NCBI GenBank assembly: GCA_002067585.1
Contig: MVQO01000164.1
Coordinates: 1-43,984, forward strand
Source: Syntrophorhabdus sp. PtaB.Bin027
Lineage (GTDB): Bacteria > Desulfobacterota > Syntrophorhabdia > Syntrophorhabdales > Syntrophorhabdaceae
Direction of reading: 5' to 3'
Length of the DNA: 43,984 nucleotides
Shown here: one piece after another, positions 8,367 to 15,831 of the stretch
Numbering within the stretch: the first letter of the stretch is position 1
How the letters are laid out: each line of letters begins with the position of its first letter
Position numbers and translations under genes: made by a program
Notes under the pieces: generated by a model
The model's database searches: none
Seen by the model: only the letters and a program-made list of their open reading frames with translations
Told to the model about the DNA's origin: nothing

Positions 8367-8975
8367 ATGTTAACCACAAAAGACGCCATTCAGCAGAGAC
8401 GAAGTATCAGAAAATTCAAGTCATACCCTGTACCGGATGAGGTTATCTTTGAGTTGCTCGATGCTGCAAGACTTGCCCCATCAGGCTCAAATGCCCAGCC
8501 GTGGCGATTTAAGATTGTACAAGATAATGAGACAAAAGAGAGATTGGCCAAGGCCGCATACGATCAGTTTTTTATTGCCGAAGCCCCCGTCGTAATTGTG
8601 TGCTGTGCTGATATAAGCGGATACCTGAGCGGGGTCGTGTCAGGGCTTCAGGACCTTGGCAGAATAGGCGCTGTGGAAGACAGGATTGTCAATATTGTCC
8701 TCGATAGGACCGATCGGATGCAAAAAATGAGCTTCGACCAGTTCAGCCAGAGAATTGCTTTTAATGTGGCTATTGCCATCGAGCATATTGCCCTGAGGGC
8801 TCTGGATTTTGGCCTTGGGACATGCTGGGTGAGGGTGTTTGATGAAGAGGCGATACGGGCAATCTTCGGATGGGATGAGACAGTCTCCGTTGTTGCGTTA
8901 CTCCCCGTCGGATACCCTGGCGAGTCTCCTGCTCCAAGAAAACGACAACCAATTGAGGAGATATTAATCGATTGA
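8367..8975 (+). CDS. Nitroreductase-family FMN oxidoreductase
   Basis: A flavoprotein of the nitroreductase superfamily, about 202 residues, expected to bind FMN as a dimer and use NAD(P)H. The N-terminal RRSIRKFK segment is the standard FMN phosphate-binding motif, followed by ARLAPSGSNAQPWRF, which lines the flavin. ALDFGLGTCWV and VVALLPVGYPGE are the typical C-terminal blocks. I chose ATG 8367; TTG 8358 is an in-frame alternative and neither has a strong ribosome site. Members reduce nitroaromatics, quinones or flavins or dehalogenate substrates, and the substrate here cannot be told. The short spacing to the LysE-like gene suggests one transcript. Confidence 0.92.
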   Translation: MLTTKDAIQQRRSIRKFKSYPVPDEVIFELLDAARLAPSGSNAQPWRFKIVQDNETKERLAKAAYDQFFIAEAPVVIVCCADISGYLSGVVSGLQDLGRIGAVEDRIVNIVLDRTDRMQKMSFDQFSQRIAFNVAIAIEHIALRALDFGLGTCWVRVFDEEAIRAIFGWDETVSVVALLPVGYPGESPAPRKRQPIEEILID

Positions 8976-8994
8976 AAAAGTGTCGGAAGAATAA

Positions 8995-9621
8995 ATGATT
9001 GATCCTGCTATATTGAACCTTTTTATCCCTGCATCGCTTCTGCTTATAATCGCGCCGGGGCCTGACATCCTCTTTGTGGTGGCACAGGGGATTTCATCGG
9101 GTAGGAGAGCAGGTTTTTTCACCGCCCTCGGTCTGGCATTCGGGAACTCTGTCCACACGCTGGCAGCGGCGCTTGGCGTGTCGCTAATCTTCAAGACCTC
9201 TGTGATGGCCTTTACAGTCTTCAAGATAGCAGGCGCACTGTATCTTTTTTACCTTGCCTACAAAGTAATCAAGCACCGTAAAGAACTCATGAAAATGAGT
9301 AAGCAGGACAGCAAGCCCATCCACTACCTTATAGCAAAAGGTTTTATCATGAACGTTCTGAACCCGAAGGTGGCTCTCTTTTTCCTTGCCTTTTTGCCAC
9401 AGTTTGTTGCTAAAAACGCAGGAAATCCCTTTGGACAAATTCTCATCCTTGGAGCCATTTTTATAATTCTCGTCGTTATCATTTTTGGTGCTATAGGCCT
9501 GACAGCAGGGACATTCGGTCAGTTTCTCACCAGAAGCCGCACTGCAAACGAAACTCTAAACTGGCTCTGTGCTTTCGTGTTTATTGGCCTCGGGATTAAG
9601 CTGGTACTGAGCCGGGCGTAA
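8995..9621 (+). CDS. LysE/RhtB-family amino acid exporter
   Basis: A 208-residue integral membrane protein with about six hydrophobic segments, the normal size for LysE/RhtB exporters of the cytoplasmic membrane. The diagnostic N-terminal block IAPGPDILFVVAQGISSGRRAGF is present, as is the family segment KGFIMNVLNPKVALFFLAFLPQFV in the middle. ggaag precedes the ATG by 6 bases. Family members export lysine, threonine, homoserine, leucine or other small amphiphiles by proton antiport; the substrate is not predictable. It follows the nitroreductase gene by 19 bases. Confidence 0.92.
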   Translation: MIDPAILNLFIPASLLLIIAPGPDILFVVAQGISSGRRAGFFTALGLAFGNSVHTLAAALGVSLIFKTSVMAFTVFKIAGALYLFYLAYKVIKHRKELMKMSKQDSKPIHYLIAKGFIMNVLNPKVALFFLAFLPQFVAKNAGNPFGQILILGAIFIILVVIIFGAIGLTAGTFGQFLTRSRTANETLNWLCAFVFIGLGIKLVLSRA

Positions 9622-10163
9622 ACACGGGCTTAGAACAAGGAGAATTGCCAGACCATTATGTTGGTCCACTGATTTTCTGTCTATTAGCTGCGTGGTGTGA
9701 TTGTAGGGGTTGAATGGATAATTACACGATTAGCACACTGGAACCGGATACACGGTCTTGATCTGTTGAACTCTTGAAATTTCATGTTACTCTGTTATTT
9801 CTTCTGTTTGGAGGCAGCGACCTTGAAAAAAGGATTTTGTATTACTACACCCAGGAATAGATACTGCTGCTTTGTGGACTGATTGATTCAGCGATTGCTT
9901 CGAGGCCATTCAGAAAAAAATATCTGGCTGGTAATCAATACAGTATTGTTGATCCTGGTCACCTGAGTCAACCTAATAACTGGATAAACTACCGGGCTGT
10001 CACTTTTTGCCTCGGCTTTGTGCCAAGGAATGGGTCCGGCAGTTCTTATCCGTCTGTTCCCTAATACTGTTTTTGTCACCACATGTCGGAAAAAGGCTGT
10101 CATTCATATAAAGTTAATTGGCGGGATAGAGGCCATAAAAAAAGTGCCAAAAAATTTTTATCA
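9622..10163. other. Gene-poor intergenic stretch
   Basis: No convincing coding frame, tRNA or repeat is visible on either strand; frames of 60-70 codons here lack ribosome sites and have no recognisable product. A weak hairpin (GACCA near 9651 with TGGTC near 9662) follows the LysE-like gene and could end its transcript. Confidence 0.5.
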
Positions 10164-10179
10164 GTATGTCCTGACATAC
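10164..10179. promoter_or_regulatory. Palindromic operator-like site
   Basis: GTATGTC and GACATAC are perfect inverted 7-mers with a 2-base centre (CT). The site lies 32-47 bases upstream of the small ORF at 10211, where a repressor would overlap the -35 region. No cognate regulator is adjacent, so the assignment is tentative. Confidence 0.35.
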
Positions 10180-10210
10180 AGTTGTCATGTCCACCCTGTA
10201 AAATGAAATA

Positions 10211-10372
10211 ATGGCAAATGAAGAGCAAAACAAGATGAACGAAGAACAAGAAAGAATTAATGGGAAGAAGGAAGGTAAGGCGAGAAAGGCGAGTTCGAAT
10301 CGAAACGTTACAACGGAGATAAGGTCAAAAGTAGAAGCTGAGTACCGGTCAGAAAAACTCACGAGAAGGTGA
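10211..10372 (+). CDS. Candidate small, highly charged protein
   Basis: A 53-residue frame starting MANEEQNKMNEEQERINGKK and ending in a Lys/Arg-rich tail. About half of the residues are charged, with no hydrophobic core, so it would be disordered or a nucleic-acid-binding helix. TAAAAT ends 6 bases before the ATG and there is no Shine-Dalgarno. Its last codons contain the gagaagg that serves as ribosome site for the next gene, 4 bases later. It could be a real small protein or a leader frame for translation of the downstream gene. Confidence 0.35.
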   Translation: MANEEQNKMNEEQERINGKKEGKARKASSNRNVTTEIRSKVEAEYRSEKLTRR

Positions 10373-10376
10373 ACTT

Positions 10377-10649
10377 ATGGCAAATATTTCCAAAATACCA
10401 ATTCAAGCACTATGGATAATAACAGCCCTTACAGCAACAATTTTAATGCTCACGATGGTGCAGGTGGCTGATGCACCGATTTTGAAAGCGCTTACGCCGA
10501 GTGAGGGTTATGCGTATCAGATTGATAACCACGGGCGTATCATGGATAGATATGGGCGGCTGCGAGGATGGATGAAAGGCGCTGAGGTATACAGCCCCAG
10601 CCTTGAGCTGAAATATCGATTATTCGGTAGACAGTTAAGAGATTTCTGA
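10377..10649 (+). CDS. Small hypothetical single-span membrane protein
   Basis: A 90-residue protein with one hydrophobic segment at about 9-30 (IQALWIITALTATILMLTMV), then a polar tail containing the repetitive basic stretch GRIMDRYGRLRGW. gagaagg is spaced well before the ATG. I do not recognise the family. The segment could be an uncleaved signal anchor with the tail outside the cytoplasm. It converges on the minus-strand gene 18 bases downstream. Confidence 0.5.
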   Translation: MANISKIPIQALWIITALTATILMLTMVQVADAPILKALTPSEGYAYQIDNHGRIMDRYGRLRGWMKGAEVYSPSLELKYRLFGRQLRDF

Positions 10650-10667
10650 TTAGAGCCGGTCTGGCGG

Positions 10668-11528
10668 TCAGTTCTTTTTTGTAATTCCTATAACGTTAGG
10701 AATAGGAAGCAATTCATTGCCCATTTCGCCAACAAGGGATGATAATTCATGGCGGCCCACCCTTGTGAGTTCGATAGTGTTATACCGGAGGTAAAAGGAT
10801 GCTGCCGGCCCACCTTCAAGATGCATGGCACAGTCCAGTTTAATGGGCAGGGCTAACAGAATTTTAATCAGTTCATGCATTGTGTATGGTGACCCTGAAA
10901 AGATCAGCAGAATGTTTCCATCCTGATCCTGTCCCAGAGCAGCCTCGCTCCATCTTTTCTCCTGCTGGGCCCATCGTTCTGAACGAGGCCGCTTGACCAG
11001 TCTAAGATTTTGAATCACGGTATGGTATTCAGCGACAATCTCCTTCATATGTTTTACATCTGTATCGAATACCATTACAGGCGGCAAGTCCCCTTTTCGT
11101 GGATTAAAGGCCAGTGCAGAGGAATAGGTTCTGTGAAACCTCGGATTGTTTATATGAGAATAATTTTTCATATAGCCTACGTTTGATTTCAGGTCTGTCT
11201 GAAACATTCCAGCATTGATTGCGGCAATAAGCTTGTATTTGTCTGCCCACTCCTTAACGGTCAGTGAAGGGGAGTGAGGGCTCAACTCAGAAATGGAAAG
11301 GAGGCGAAAAGCATAAAGCTTCGGGTCGATTCTGACAACAAGTATTTTCGAATCCCCAGCAGTTGATTTCGCAGGAGCTGAAAAATCGCAATAGTGAAGG
11401 CCATCATCAATCTGCTTCCAAACAGAATCCTGTCCAGTACTATCCGAAATAAGAACAGAAATCAAGATCACAATCATGCTTGTTTTGATCAGCCAGGCTT
11501 TCTTCCACATGTTTTTGCTAAGGGTCAC
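10668..11528 (-). CDS. Exported phosphodiester glycosidase (NAGPA/DUF2233)-family protein
   Basis: A 286-residue protein related to the phosphodiester glycosidase domain first known from the mammalian mannose-6-phosphate uncovering enzyme; bacterial members are thought to act on sugar-phosphodiester groups in the envelope. A hydrophobic N-terminal segment (about 12-30) predicts export to the periplasm. Family blocks visible are AAINAGMFQTD, with Asn and Gly near the active site, and HLEGGPAASFYLR, the conserved C-terminal GG segment. The start is GTG at 11528, overlapping the stop of the upstream hydrolase by 4 bases (GTGA); ATG at 11510 is an alternative. The two minus-strand genes form one operon. 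Confidence 0.82.
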   Translation of the reverse strand: MTLSKNMWKKAWLIKTSMIVILISVLISDSTGQDSVWKQIDDGLHYCDFSAPAKSTAGDSKILVVRIDPKLYAFRLLSISELSPHSPSLTVKEWADKYKLIAAINAGMFQTDLKSNVGYMKNYSHINNPRFHRTYSSALAFNPRKGDLPPVMVFDTDVKHMKEIVAEYHTVIQNLRLVKRPRSERWAQQEKRWSEAALGQDQDGNILLIFSGSPYTMHELIKILLALPIKLDCAMHLEGGPAASFYLRYNTIELTRVGRHELSSLVGEMGNELLPIPNVIGITKKN

Positions 11529-12337
11529 TTTGTTTCTTGTTCCACAAGAACCTGATACATTTCCGGCCTCCTATCTTTAAAAAGATCGTTGTATTGATTA
11601 ATCGACTTGTTCAGTGCAGTATCAATCTTTAAATCAGCAATCATCAGGGATGTCCATTTCTTAGGTGCCTTCGCAATTATGGTGGAATCCGGTGCGACAA
11701 TCTGGCTTTTACCAATGAATTCAAGGCAAGATCCCTCCTTCCTTTGCTCCCTACCTGTTCTGTTTGCTGTTATAGCATAGACCTTATTTTCAAGACATCT
11801 TATGGGCATAGCAGAAGGGCAATGGGGCAAAACAAGATTCGCAGGATGGGCAATGACCTGGGCGCCCTGTAAGGCGAGGGTTCTCATGGATTCCGGGAAT
11901 AACCAGTCAAAGCAGATCATGATGCCAACTGGGCCTATGCCTGTTTGAAAAACATTGAATCCTGTATTGCCTGGTGTAAACCAAAGTTTTTCTTCGAAGA
12001 AGAGATGGGTTTTACGGTAGAGGCCGACAAAACCTTCCGGTCCTGTCAGGACTGCAGAATTATAATAATGTTTATCAAATCTTTCGGCGAGTCCAGCCAC
12101 CATATACATTCCATATTTTTTTGAGAGGCTTGCAAGGGCTTCAGTTGTCTCTCCATCGGGTATTGTTTCAGCTAGGTATCCTACTTCTTCCATGGAGGTA
12201 AACTGGTAACCTGTGGCAAAAAACTCAGGCAGAACCAGGAGATCAACATCGATTCCTTTCAAAGCATTTGCCACGCTTGTAATGTTTTTCTTCTTGTTGC
12301 CAAAAACTGGATTGAACTGATAAAACCCTGCTTTCAT
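11525..12337 (-). CDS. Carbon-nitrogen hydrolase (nitrilase superfamily)
   Basis: A cytosolic amidase-type enzyme of about 270 residues. The catalytic triad is visible: Glu in LPEFFATG, Lys in GLYRKTHLF and the nucleophile Cys in GIMICFDWLFPE. A further conserved Glu lies in RCLENKVYAITANR. The substrate is unknown; members hydrolyse omega-amides, N-carbamoyl compounds or nitriles, and this one resembles the amidase/carbamoylputrescine-type group more than true nitrilases. The start MKAGFYQF at 12337 matches where homology begins; an extension to 12364 exists. A promoter at 12347-12375 puts the transcription start almost on this ATG. It is transcribed divergently from the response regulator gene. 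Confidence 0.9.
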   Translation of the reverse strand: MKAGFYQFNPVFGNKKKNITSVANALKGIDVDLLVLPEFFATGYQFTSMEEVGYLAETIPDGETTEALASLSKKYGMYMVAGLAERFDKHYYNSAVLTGPEGFVGLYRKTHLFFEEKLWFTPGNTGFNVFQTGIGPVGIMICFDWLFPESMRTLALQGAQVIAHPANLVLPHCPSAMPIRCLENKVYAITANRTGREQRKEGSCLEFIGKSQIVAPDSTIIAKAPKKWTSLMIADLKIDTALNKSINQYNDLFKDRRPEMYQVLVEQETK

Positions 12338-12346
12338 AGTATTTCT

Positions 12347-12375
12347 ATAATAGCATGACCACACTCGATAGACAA
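12347..12375 (-). promoter_or_regulatory. Candidate promoter of the carbon-nitrogen hydrolase operon
   Basis: Read on the minus strand, TTGTCT (12375-12370) and TATTAT (12352-12347) are 17 bases apart, and TATTAT ends 9 bases before the ATG at 12337. That leaves a leader of 0-3 bases. Confidence 0.45.
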
Positions 12376-12410
12376 GGTTGAGCAGTTAAGTGTTGTTTAT
12401 TTCTGAGTAC

Positions 12411-12439
12411 TTGTGAATTCTAATCTTCTGCTGTAAAAT
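12411..12439 (+). promoter_or_regulatory. Candidate promoter of the response regulator gene
   Basis: TTGTGA (12411-12416) and TAAAAT (12434-12439) are 17 bases apart. TAAAAT ends 5 bases before the ATG at 12445, again implying a leaderless or nearly leaderless message. TTGTGAA is also the reverse complement of the TTCACAA half-sites found upstream of the Spy-like gene, which would allow autoregulation. Confidence 0.4.
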
Positions 12440-12444
12440 GATGT

Positions 12445-13146
12445 ATGGTCTACCCAATTCTAGTCGTTGAAGACGATTCCAAGATTGGCCATATTGTCAA
12501 GGTGTATTTGGAGGGTGCTGGGTTCAGGGTGATCCATGTAAATCGGGGGGCACAAGCCCTTGAGGAAGTCAGAAGGGAAAAACCGCTCCTTGTGATCCTT
12601 GACCTCATGCTTCCAGATATGAGTGGTGAAGAAGTGTGCCTACAACTCAAAGAACTTGCTGATGTACCAATCATCATGTTGACGGCAAAATCTTCAGAAG
12701 AGGAACGGGTCGCCGGCTTTGCCTTAGGCGCCGATGATTATGTGGTAAAGCCTTTCAGCCCGAGAGAATTGGTCTTTCGCGTGAAGGCTGTTTTGAAACG
12801 GTTCGAAAAGAAGGACCTGACCGGTGAAGGTCCAATAAGGTTCAATAAAGGTGCTCTTGTTGTGGATGGCAATACGTACAAGGTGTTGAAAACAGGCAAA
12901 GAGATACGGTTAACACCCACAGAGTTTAAGGTTTTGTTCACACTTGCTAGTTCGCCTCAACGGGTTTTTACAAGGGCCGAGCTTGTTGAAAAGGCATTGG
13001 GCTACCAGTTTGAGGGTTATGAGAGAAGTGTTGACGCCCATATTAAGAATATCCGTCACAAGCTGGAAGATGATTCACAAAACCCAGTATTTATTCATAC
13101 GATTTATGGAGTAGGGTACCGGTTCTCGGGCAACAGAGATGTTTAG
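12445..13146 (+). CDS. OmpR/PhoB-family response regulator
   Basis: A 233-residue two-domain transcription regulator. The receiver has the acidic pair ED-D near residues 9-11, the phosphoacceptor Asp53 in VILDLMLPDMSG, and the switch Thr/Lys blocks MLTAKS and DDYVVKPFSPREL. The C-terminal winged helix is typical, with LTPTEFKVLFTLASSPQRVFTRAEL and SVDAHIKNIRHKLEDD followed by IHTIYGVGYRF. Its last 8 bases overlap the histidine kinase gene, so the pair is a classical two-component operon. Direct TTCACAA repeats upstream of the Spy-like gene at 14579 are plausible binding sites, suggesting an envelope or metal stress role. Confidence 0.95.
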   Translation: MVYPILVVEDDSKIGHIVKVYLEGAGFRVIHVNRGAQALEEVRREKPLLVILDLMLPDMSGEEVCLQLKELADVPIIMLTAKSSEEERVAGFALGADDYVVKPFSPRELVFRVKAVLKRFEKKDLTGEGPIRFNKGALVVDGNTYKVLKTGKEIRLTPTEFKVLFTLASSPQRVFTRAELVEKALGYQFEGYERSVDAHIKNIRHKLEDDSQNPVFIHTIYGVGYRFSGNRDV

Positions 13147-14509
13147 AAGTCTCTGGGTTAAGTTTCTTATCCTCCTTGTCGGGGTTGCAGTCCTGTCCCT
13201 GTCAGGTACCTTTGCCCTGAGGGAACTCATGCTCAGGGATTTTCAGGCTTATGTTGAAGGAGAGACAGAAGATAAGATTTATTGGATTATTGCTGACTTT
13301 GAAGGGGCGTACGATAGAGACAATGGGTGGAACGCAGAGGTTCAGTCACAAAACCTGATATGGGCATTCACTCTGGGTTTCGAGATACGGCTGCTTGATG
13401 AGACAGGAAACTTGGTCATTGATACAGAAAAAGCAATCGAAAAGACGAACCCCCAGGCAAAGAGGAGGCTTCTGGCGCTTTCACAATTCAGAGAATTAAA
13501 AGAGCCCGGCGAATTTTTTCCCTATCCCTTATTCCTTTCCGGTGAGCAGATCGGTACCCTTGAAGCCAGAGAACTGAGGCCTCTTAGGGAAGGAATATTT
13601 TTGAGCCGATCCAATCGCTTTTTGCTTATGGCCATATTTATCATTGGTGGGATTGCAATCATTCTAAGCGTTCTTTTTTCAAAACGGCTGACTAGCCCTA
13701 TCAAGGAGCTTGCCCGGGCCGCATCCGCAATCAGCAAAGGAGATTTTAGAAAAAGGGTGTCGATAACAAGGCACGATGAAGTGGGCGAACTTTCCTATAC
13801 CTTCAGCCATATGGCGCAAGCCCTCGAGAAGCAGGAGATTCTGAGGAAGAAGCTGATAGCTGATGTGGCTCATGAATTAAGAACTCCGTTAGGAGTGATG
13901 CGCGGTGAACTGGAAGGCATGATAGACGGACTCATTCCAAATGACATAGACCACCTCCAATCTCTCCATGATGAAACAGGGCGTTTAAAAAAGATAGTGG
14001 ACGGTATCGAAGATCTCAATCAGGCAGAAGCAAGCATACTTTCCTTACAAAAACAACGATTTAAGGTCAAGCCATTTCTTGAGAATATTACAGAACGTTA
14101 CAGGAATATTTTCTTGGAAAAAGGGATAGATGTAGAAGTTCAATGCCCTGAAGATTTTGAAGTTGAGGCAGATCCTGAACGGCTGAGCCAGATCATAATG
14201 AATCTCATAAATAATGCATCAAGGGCAATGGATTCGGGAGGCCTCGTATCACTGAATGTGTCGTCCGGGCCCATGGGATTGAAAATCACCGTTGACGATA
14301 CTGGAACCGGGATAGCAGAAAAGGACCTCCCTTTTATCTTTGACAGGTTCTATCATGGTTCAGGAGGCGGGCTGGGAATTGGCCTGACTATTGTGAAAGA
14401 ACTCGTAGAAGCTCATGGGGGCAAAGTAGAGGCTAAAAGCATTCTAGGAAAAGGATCAAGGTTCAGCATAGTTTTGCCGACAGGAGGTGTTCACAATTCT
14501 TCACAATGA
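13139..14509 (+). CDS. Membrane sensor histidine kinase (HAMP-HisKA-HATPase)
   Basis: A 456-residue kinase paired with the preceding regulator (8-base overlap). Two membrane helices, at about 8-27 and 160-182, bracket a periplasmic sensor loop of roughly 130 residues. A HAMP linker follows (KRLTSPIKELARAASAISKGDF). The phosphorylated His is His245 in DVAHELRTPLGVM. The ATPase domain shows the N box (LINNASRAM), G1 box (DDTGTGI), F box (IFDRFYHGSG) and G2 box (GGLGIGLTIVKEL). The G1-G2 lid is short, which is common in this class. Signals are not evident from the loop. The end of the gene carries the putative regulator-binding repeats for the next transcription unit. Confidence 0.95.
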   Translation: MFRSLWVKFLILLVGVAVLSLSGTFALRELMLRDFQAYVEGETEDKIYWIIADFEGAYDRDNGWNAEVQSQNLIWAFTLGFEIRLLDETGNLVIDTEKAIEKTNPQAKRRLLALSQFRELKEPGEFFPYPLFLSGEQIGTLEARELRPLREGIFLSRSNRFLLMAIFIIGGIAIILSVLFSKRLTSPIKELARAASAISKGDFRKRVSITRHDEVGELSYTFSHMAQALEKQEILRKKLIADVAHELRTPLGVMRGELEGMIDGLIPNDIDHLQSLHDETGRLKKIVDGIEDLNQAEASILSLQKQRFKVKPFLENITERYRNIFLEKGIDVEVQCPEDFEVEADPERLSQIIMNLINNASRAMDSGGLVSLNVSSGPMGLKITVDDTGTGIAEKDLPFIFDRFYHGSGGGLGIGLTIVKELVEAHGGKVEAKSILGKGSRFSIVLPTGGVHNSSQ

Positions 14510-14527
14510 ATTCGTCAATCTTTCACA
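14490..14527 (+). promoter_or_regulatory. Direct TTCACA(A) repeats, candidate response-regulator binding site
   Basis: TTCACAA occurs at 14490-14496 and 14500-14506, exactly 10 bases apart, and TTCACA again at 14522-14527, about two helical turns further. Tandem hexamers on one face of the helix are the usual target of OmpR/PhoB-type regulators. They lie 52-89 bases before the ATG of the Spy-like gene, just upstream of an AT-rich -10 candidate (TATATT at 14537-14542). Confidence 0.5.
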
Positions 14528-14578
14528 TTCTTCCTTTATATTAATACGTAACATATCTCAAAAAAGGAGGAAAAAGAG

Positions 14579-15010
14579 ATGAAAAAGGTATTAGCAGTTG
14601 CTTTGGCAGTTGTTTTTGGTACTCTTATGAGTTCAGCATCATTTGCAGCATGGACTAAGGGTCAGAGTCCCGGACCAGGTGTACAGGTGGATGTGAACGC
14701 CTTCAGGAACTTTCAAAAGGAAACATTGTCCCTTAGAGACGAAATGGCTGTGAAAAGGCTTGAACTGCGGAACGAGTTTATTAAAGAAACCCCAGATCAG
14801 GCGAGGATAGCCACTCTTCAGAAAGAGATGATTGATCTCAGTACGAAAATTAGGGAGGCAGCCAGCAAGAATGGCTTGCCCGACAGGGGTTTTGGCTTCG
14901 GGTTTTCAAAGCGTGGTAGCTATGGCCCAGGTTATGGACGGGGGCATCATATGGGCTGGGGCGGCGGCCATGGGCCTGGCTATGGTAGGGGTTACTGCCC
15001 GAACTGGTAA
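14579..15010 (+). CDS. Spy/ZraP-like periplasmic protein
   Basis: A 143-residue exported protein. A clean signal peptide runs to about residue 23 with cleavage after ASFA. The mature part is a helical stretch rich in Glu/Lys/Arg (about 45-95), resembling the LTxxQ-type helical hairpin of Spy, CpxP and ZraP chaperones and metal-binding periplasmic proteins. A Gly/His/Tyr-rich tail follows (GYGRGHHMGWGGGHGPGYGR), plausibly a metal-binding region. A strong aaggagg precedes the ATG. Its position behind a two-component system and a set of direct repeats suggests induction by envelope or heavy-metal stress, as for zraP. Function is inferred. Confidence 0.78.
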   Translation: MKKVLAVALAVVFGTLMSSASFAAWTKGQSPGPGVQVDVNAFRNFQKETLSLRDEMAVKRLELRNEFIKETPDQARIATLQKEMIDLSTKIREAASKNGLPDRGFGFGFSKRGSYGPGYGRGHHMGWGGGHGPGYGRGYCPNW

Positions 15011-15017
15011 AAAAAAT

Positions 15018-15061
15018 CTTGCAGGCGGGATCCTCAAACAATTAAGGATCCTGCCTGCAAG
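15018..15061. terminator. Long intercistronic hairpin
   Basis: A 17-bp stem (15018-15034 with 15045-15061, one G-T pair) encloses a 10-base loop. Seven or more A residues precede it and no T-tract follows, so it fits a Rho-independent terminator for transcription coming from the right on the minus strand. On the plus strand it would act as an mRNA-stabilising or attenuating structure between two genes. Confidence 0.7.
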
Positions 15062-15073
15062 AGGAGAATATCT

Positions 15074-15427
15074 ATGCGATTTCTGGTTTTGCTTGTAACA
15101 ATCTTTTTTGTGTTTGCTATACCCATACATTCCTCTGCACAACCCTGGCGCAGAGGAATGTATGATAAATACGAAAGAGCACCTTACGGGCAGTTTTGTC
15201 CTGGCATGCGCGGTGACCCCTACGGTGCCAGAAGACAGATAAGAACAGTAAACGAGGCAAGGCATGCACTTGAACAATACTTTAAGGGAATCGGCAAGGA
15301 GGTAGGTATTGGCAAATTAGAAGAAAGAAGGTGGTTCTTCATAGCTGAATTGCTCGATTCTGATGGCTTCCTCATAGATAAAGCAATTATTGATAAAAGA
15401 ACAGGCAGAATTCGCTCAATATATTGA
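15074..15427 (+). CDS. Small exported hypothetical protein
   Basis: A 117-residue protein with a signal peptide (about residues 1-22, cleavage after SSAQ or nearby). The mature chain begins Trp/Arg/Tyr-rich, then shows a region (VNEARHALEQYFKG to DKRTGRIRSIY) resembling a PepSY-like or small beta-rich fold seen in genes next to Spy-like proteins. I cannot name it firmly. The ribosome site gaggag sits right after the long hairpin, so its expression may be tuned separately from the upstream gene. Confidence 0.65.
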   Translation: MRFLVLLVTIFFVFAIPIHSSAQPWRRGMYDKYERAPYGQFCPGMRGDPYGARRQIRTVNEARHALEQYFKGIGKEVGIGKLEERRWFFIAELLDSDGFLIDKAIIDKRTGRIRSIY

Positions 15428-15831
15428 GCTTCTTTACACACAGATACTACCCTTCCAACCGATAAATCTATCGTTATTCTTAACTGATATTTTCCATCAA
15501 ATAAACGTTTTTGCAGAGAACCCCACAGTTTGTTCATGGGTTTAAACCCATATTGTACTAACCACAGTCATGGCTTAAGAAGAGGGGTTGGCTCCTGCCC
15601 AGACAGGTATACGCTCGTGTCAACTGTCAGAATATCTCCTTGTTGAAAAGATGTGGTTTTCCTGCCCGAGACTGGTCTCGTTGGGAAAGCCATTACCCCC
15701 TGCCAATGGCGTTTGGGAACTAAATTTCTGATTTGATATGCCGGTAATGAATATGTTACTGAATAGGAATCTGGAACTGACTGAACAACGAATGTATACA
15801 ACCGGTCAAATACTTCAGGGAGAGGATAACC
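15428..15831. other. Intergenic stretch with one perfect palindrome
   Basis: About 400 bases without a supported gene. ATGGGTTTAAACCCAT at 15536-15551 is a perfect 16-base palindrome that could be an operator or cruciform. The only long frame is on the minus strand (15568-15870), overlaps the hydrolase start, and has no ribosome site or recognisable product. No convincing promoter was picked out for the hydrolase. Confidence 0.45.

Noticed and set aside
9622..10163. Possible tRNA or small RNA gene in the gene-poor stretch
   Set aside because: No cloverleaf, CCA end or strong hairpin-terminator pair could be found by eye.
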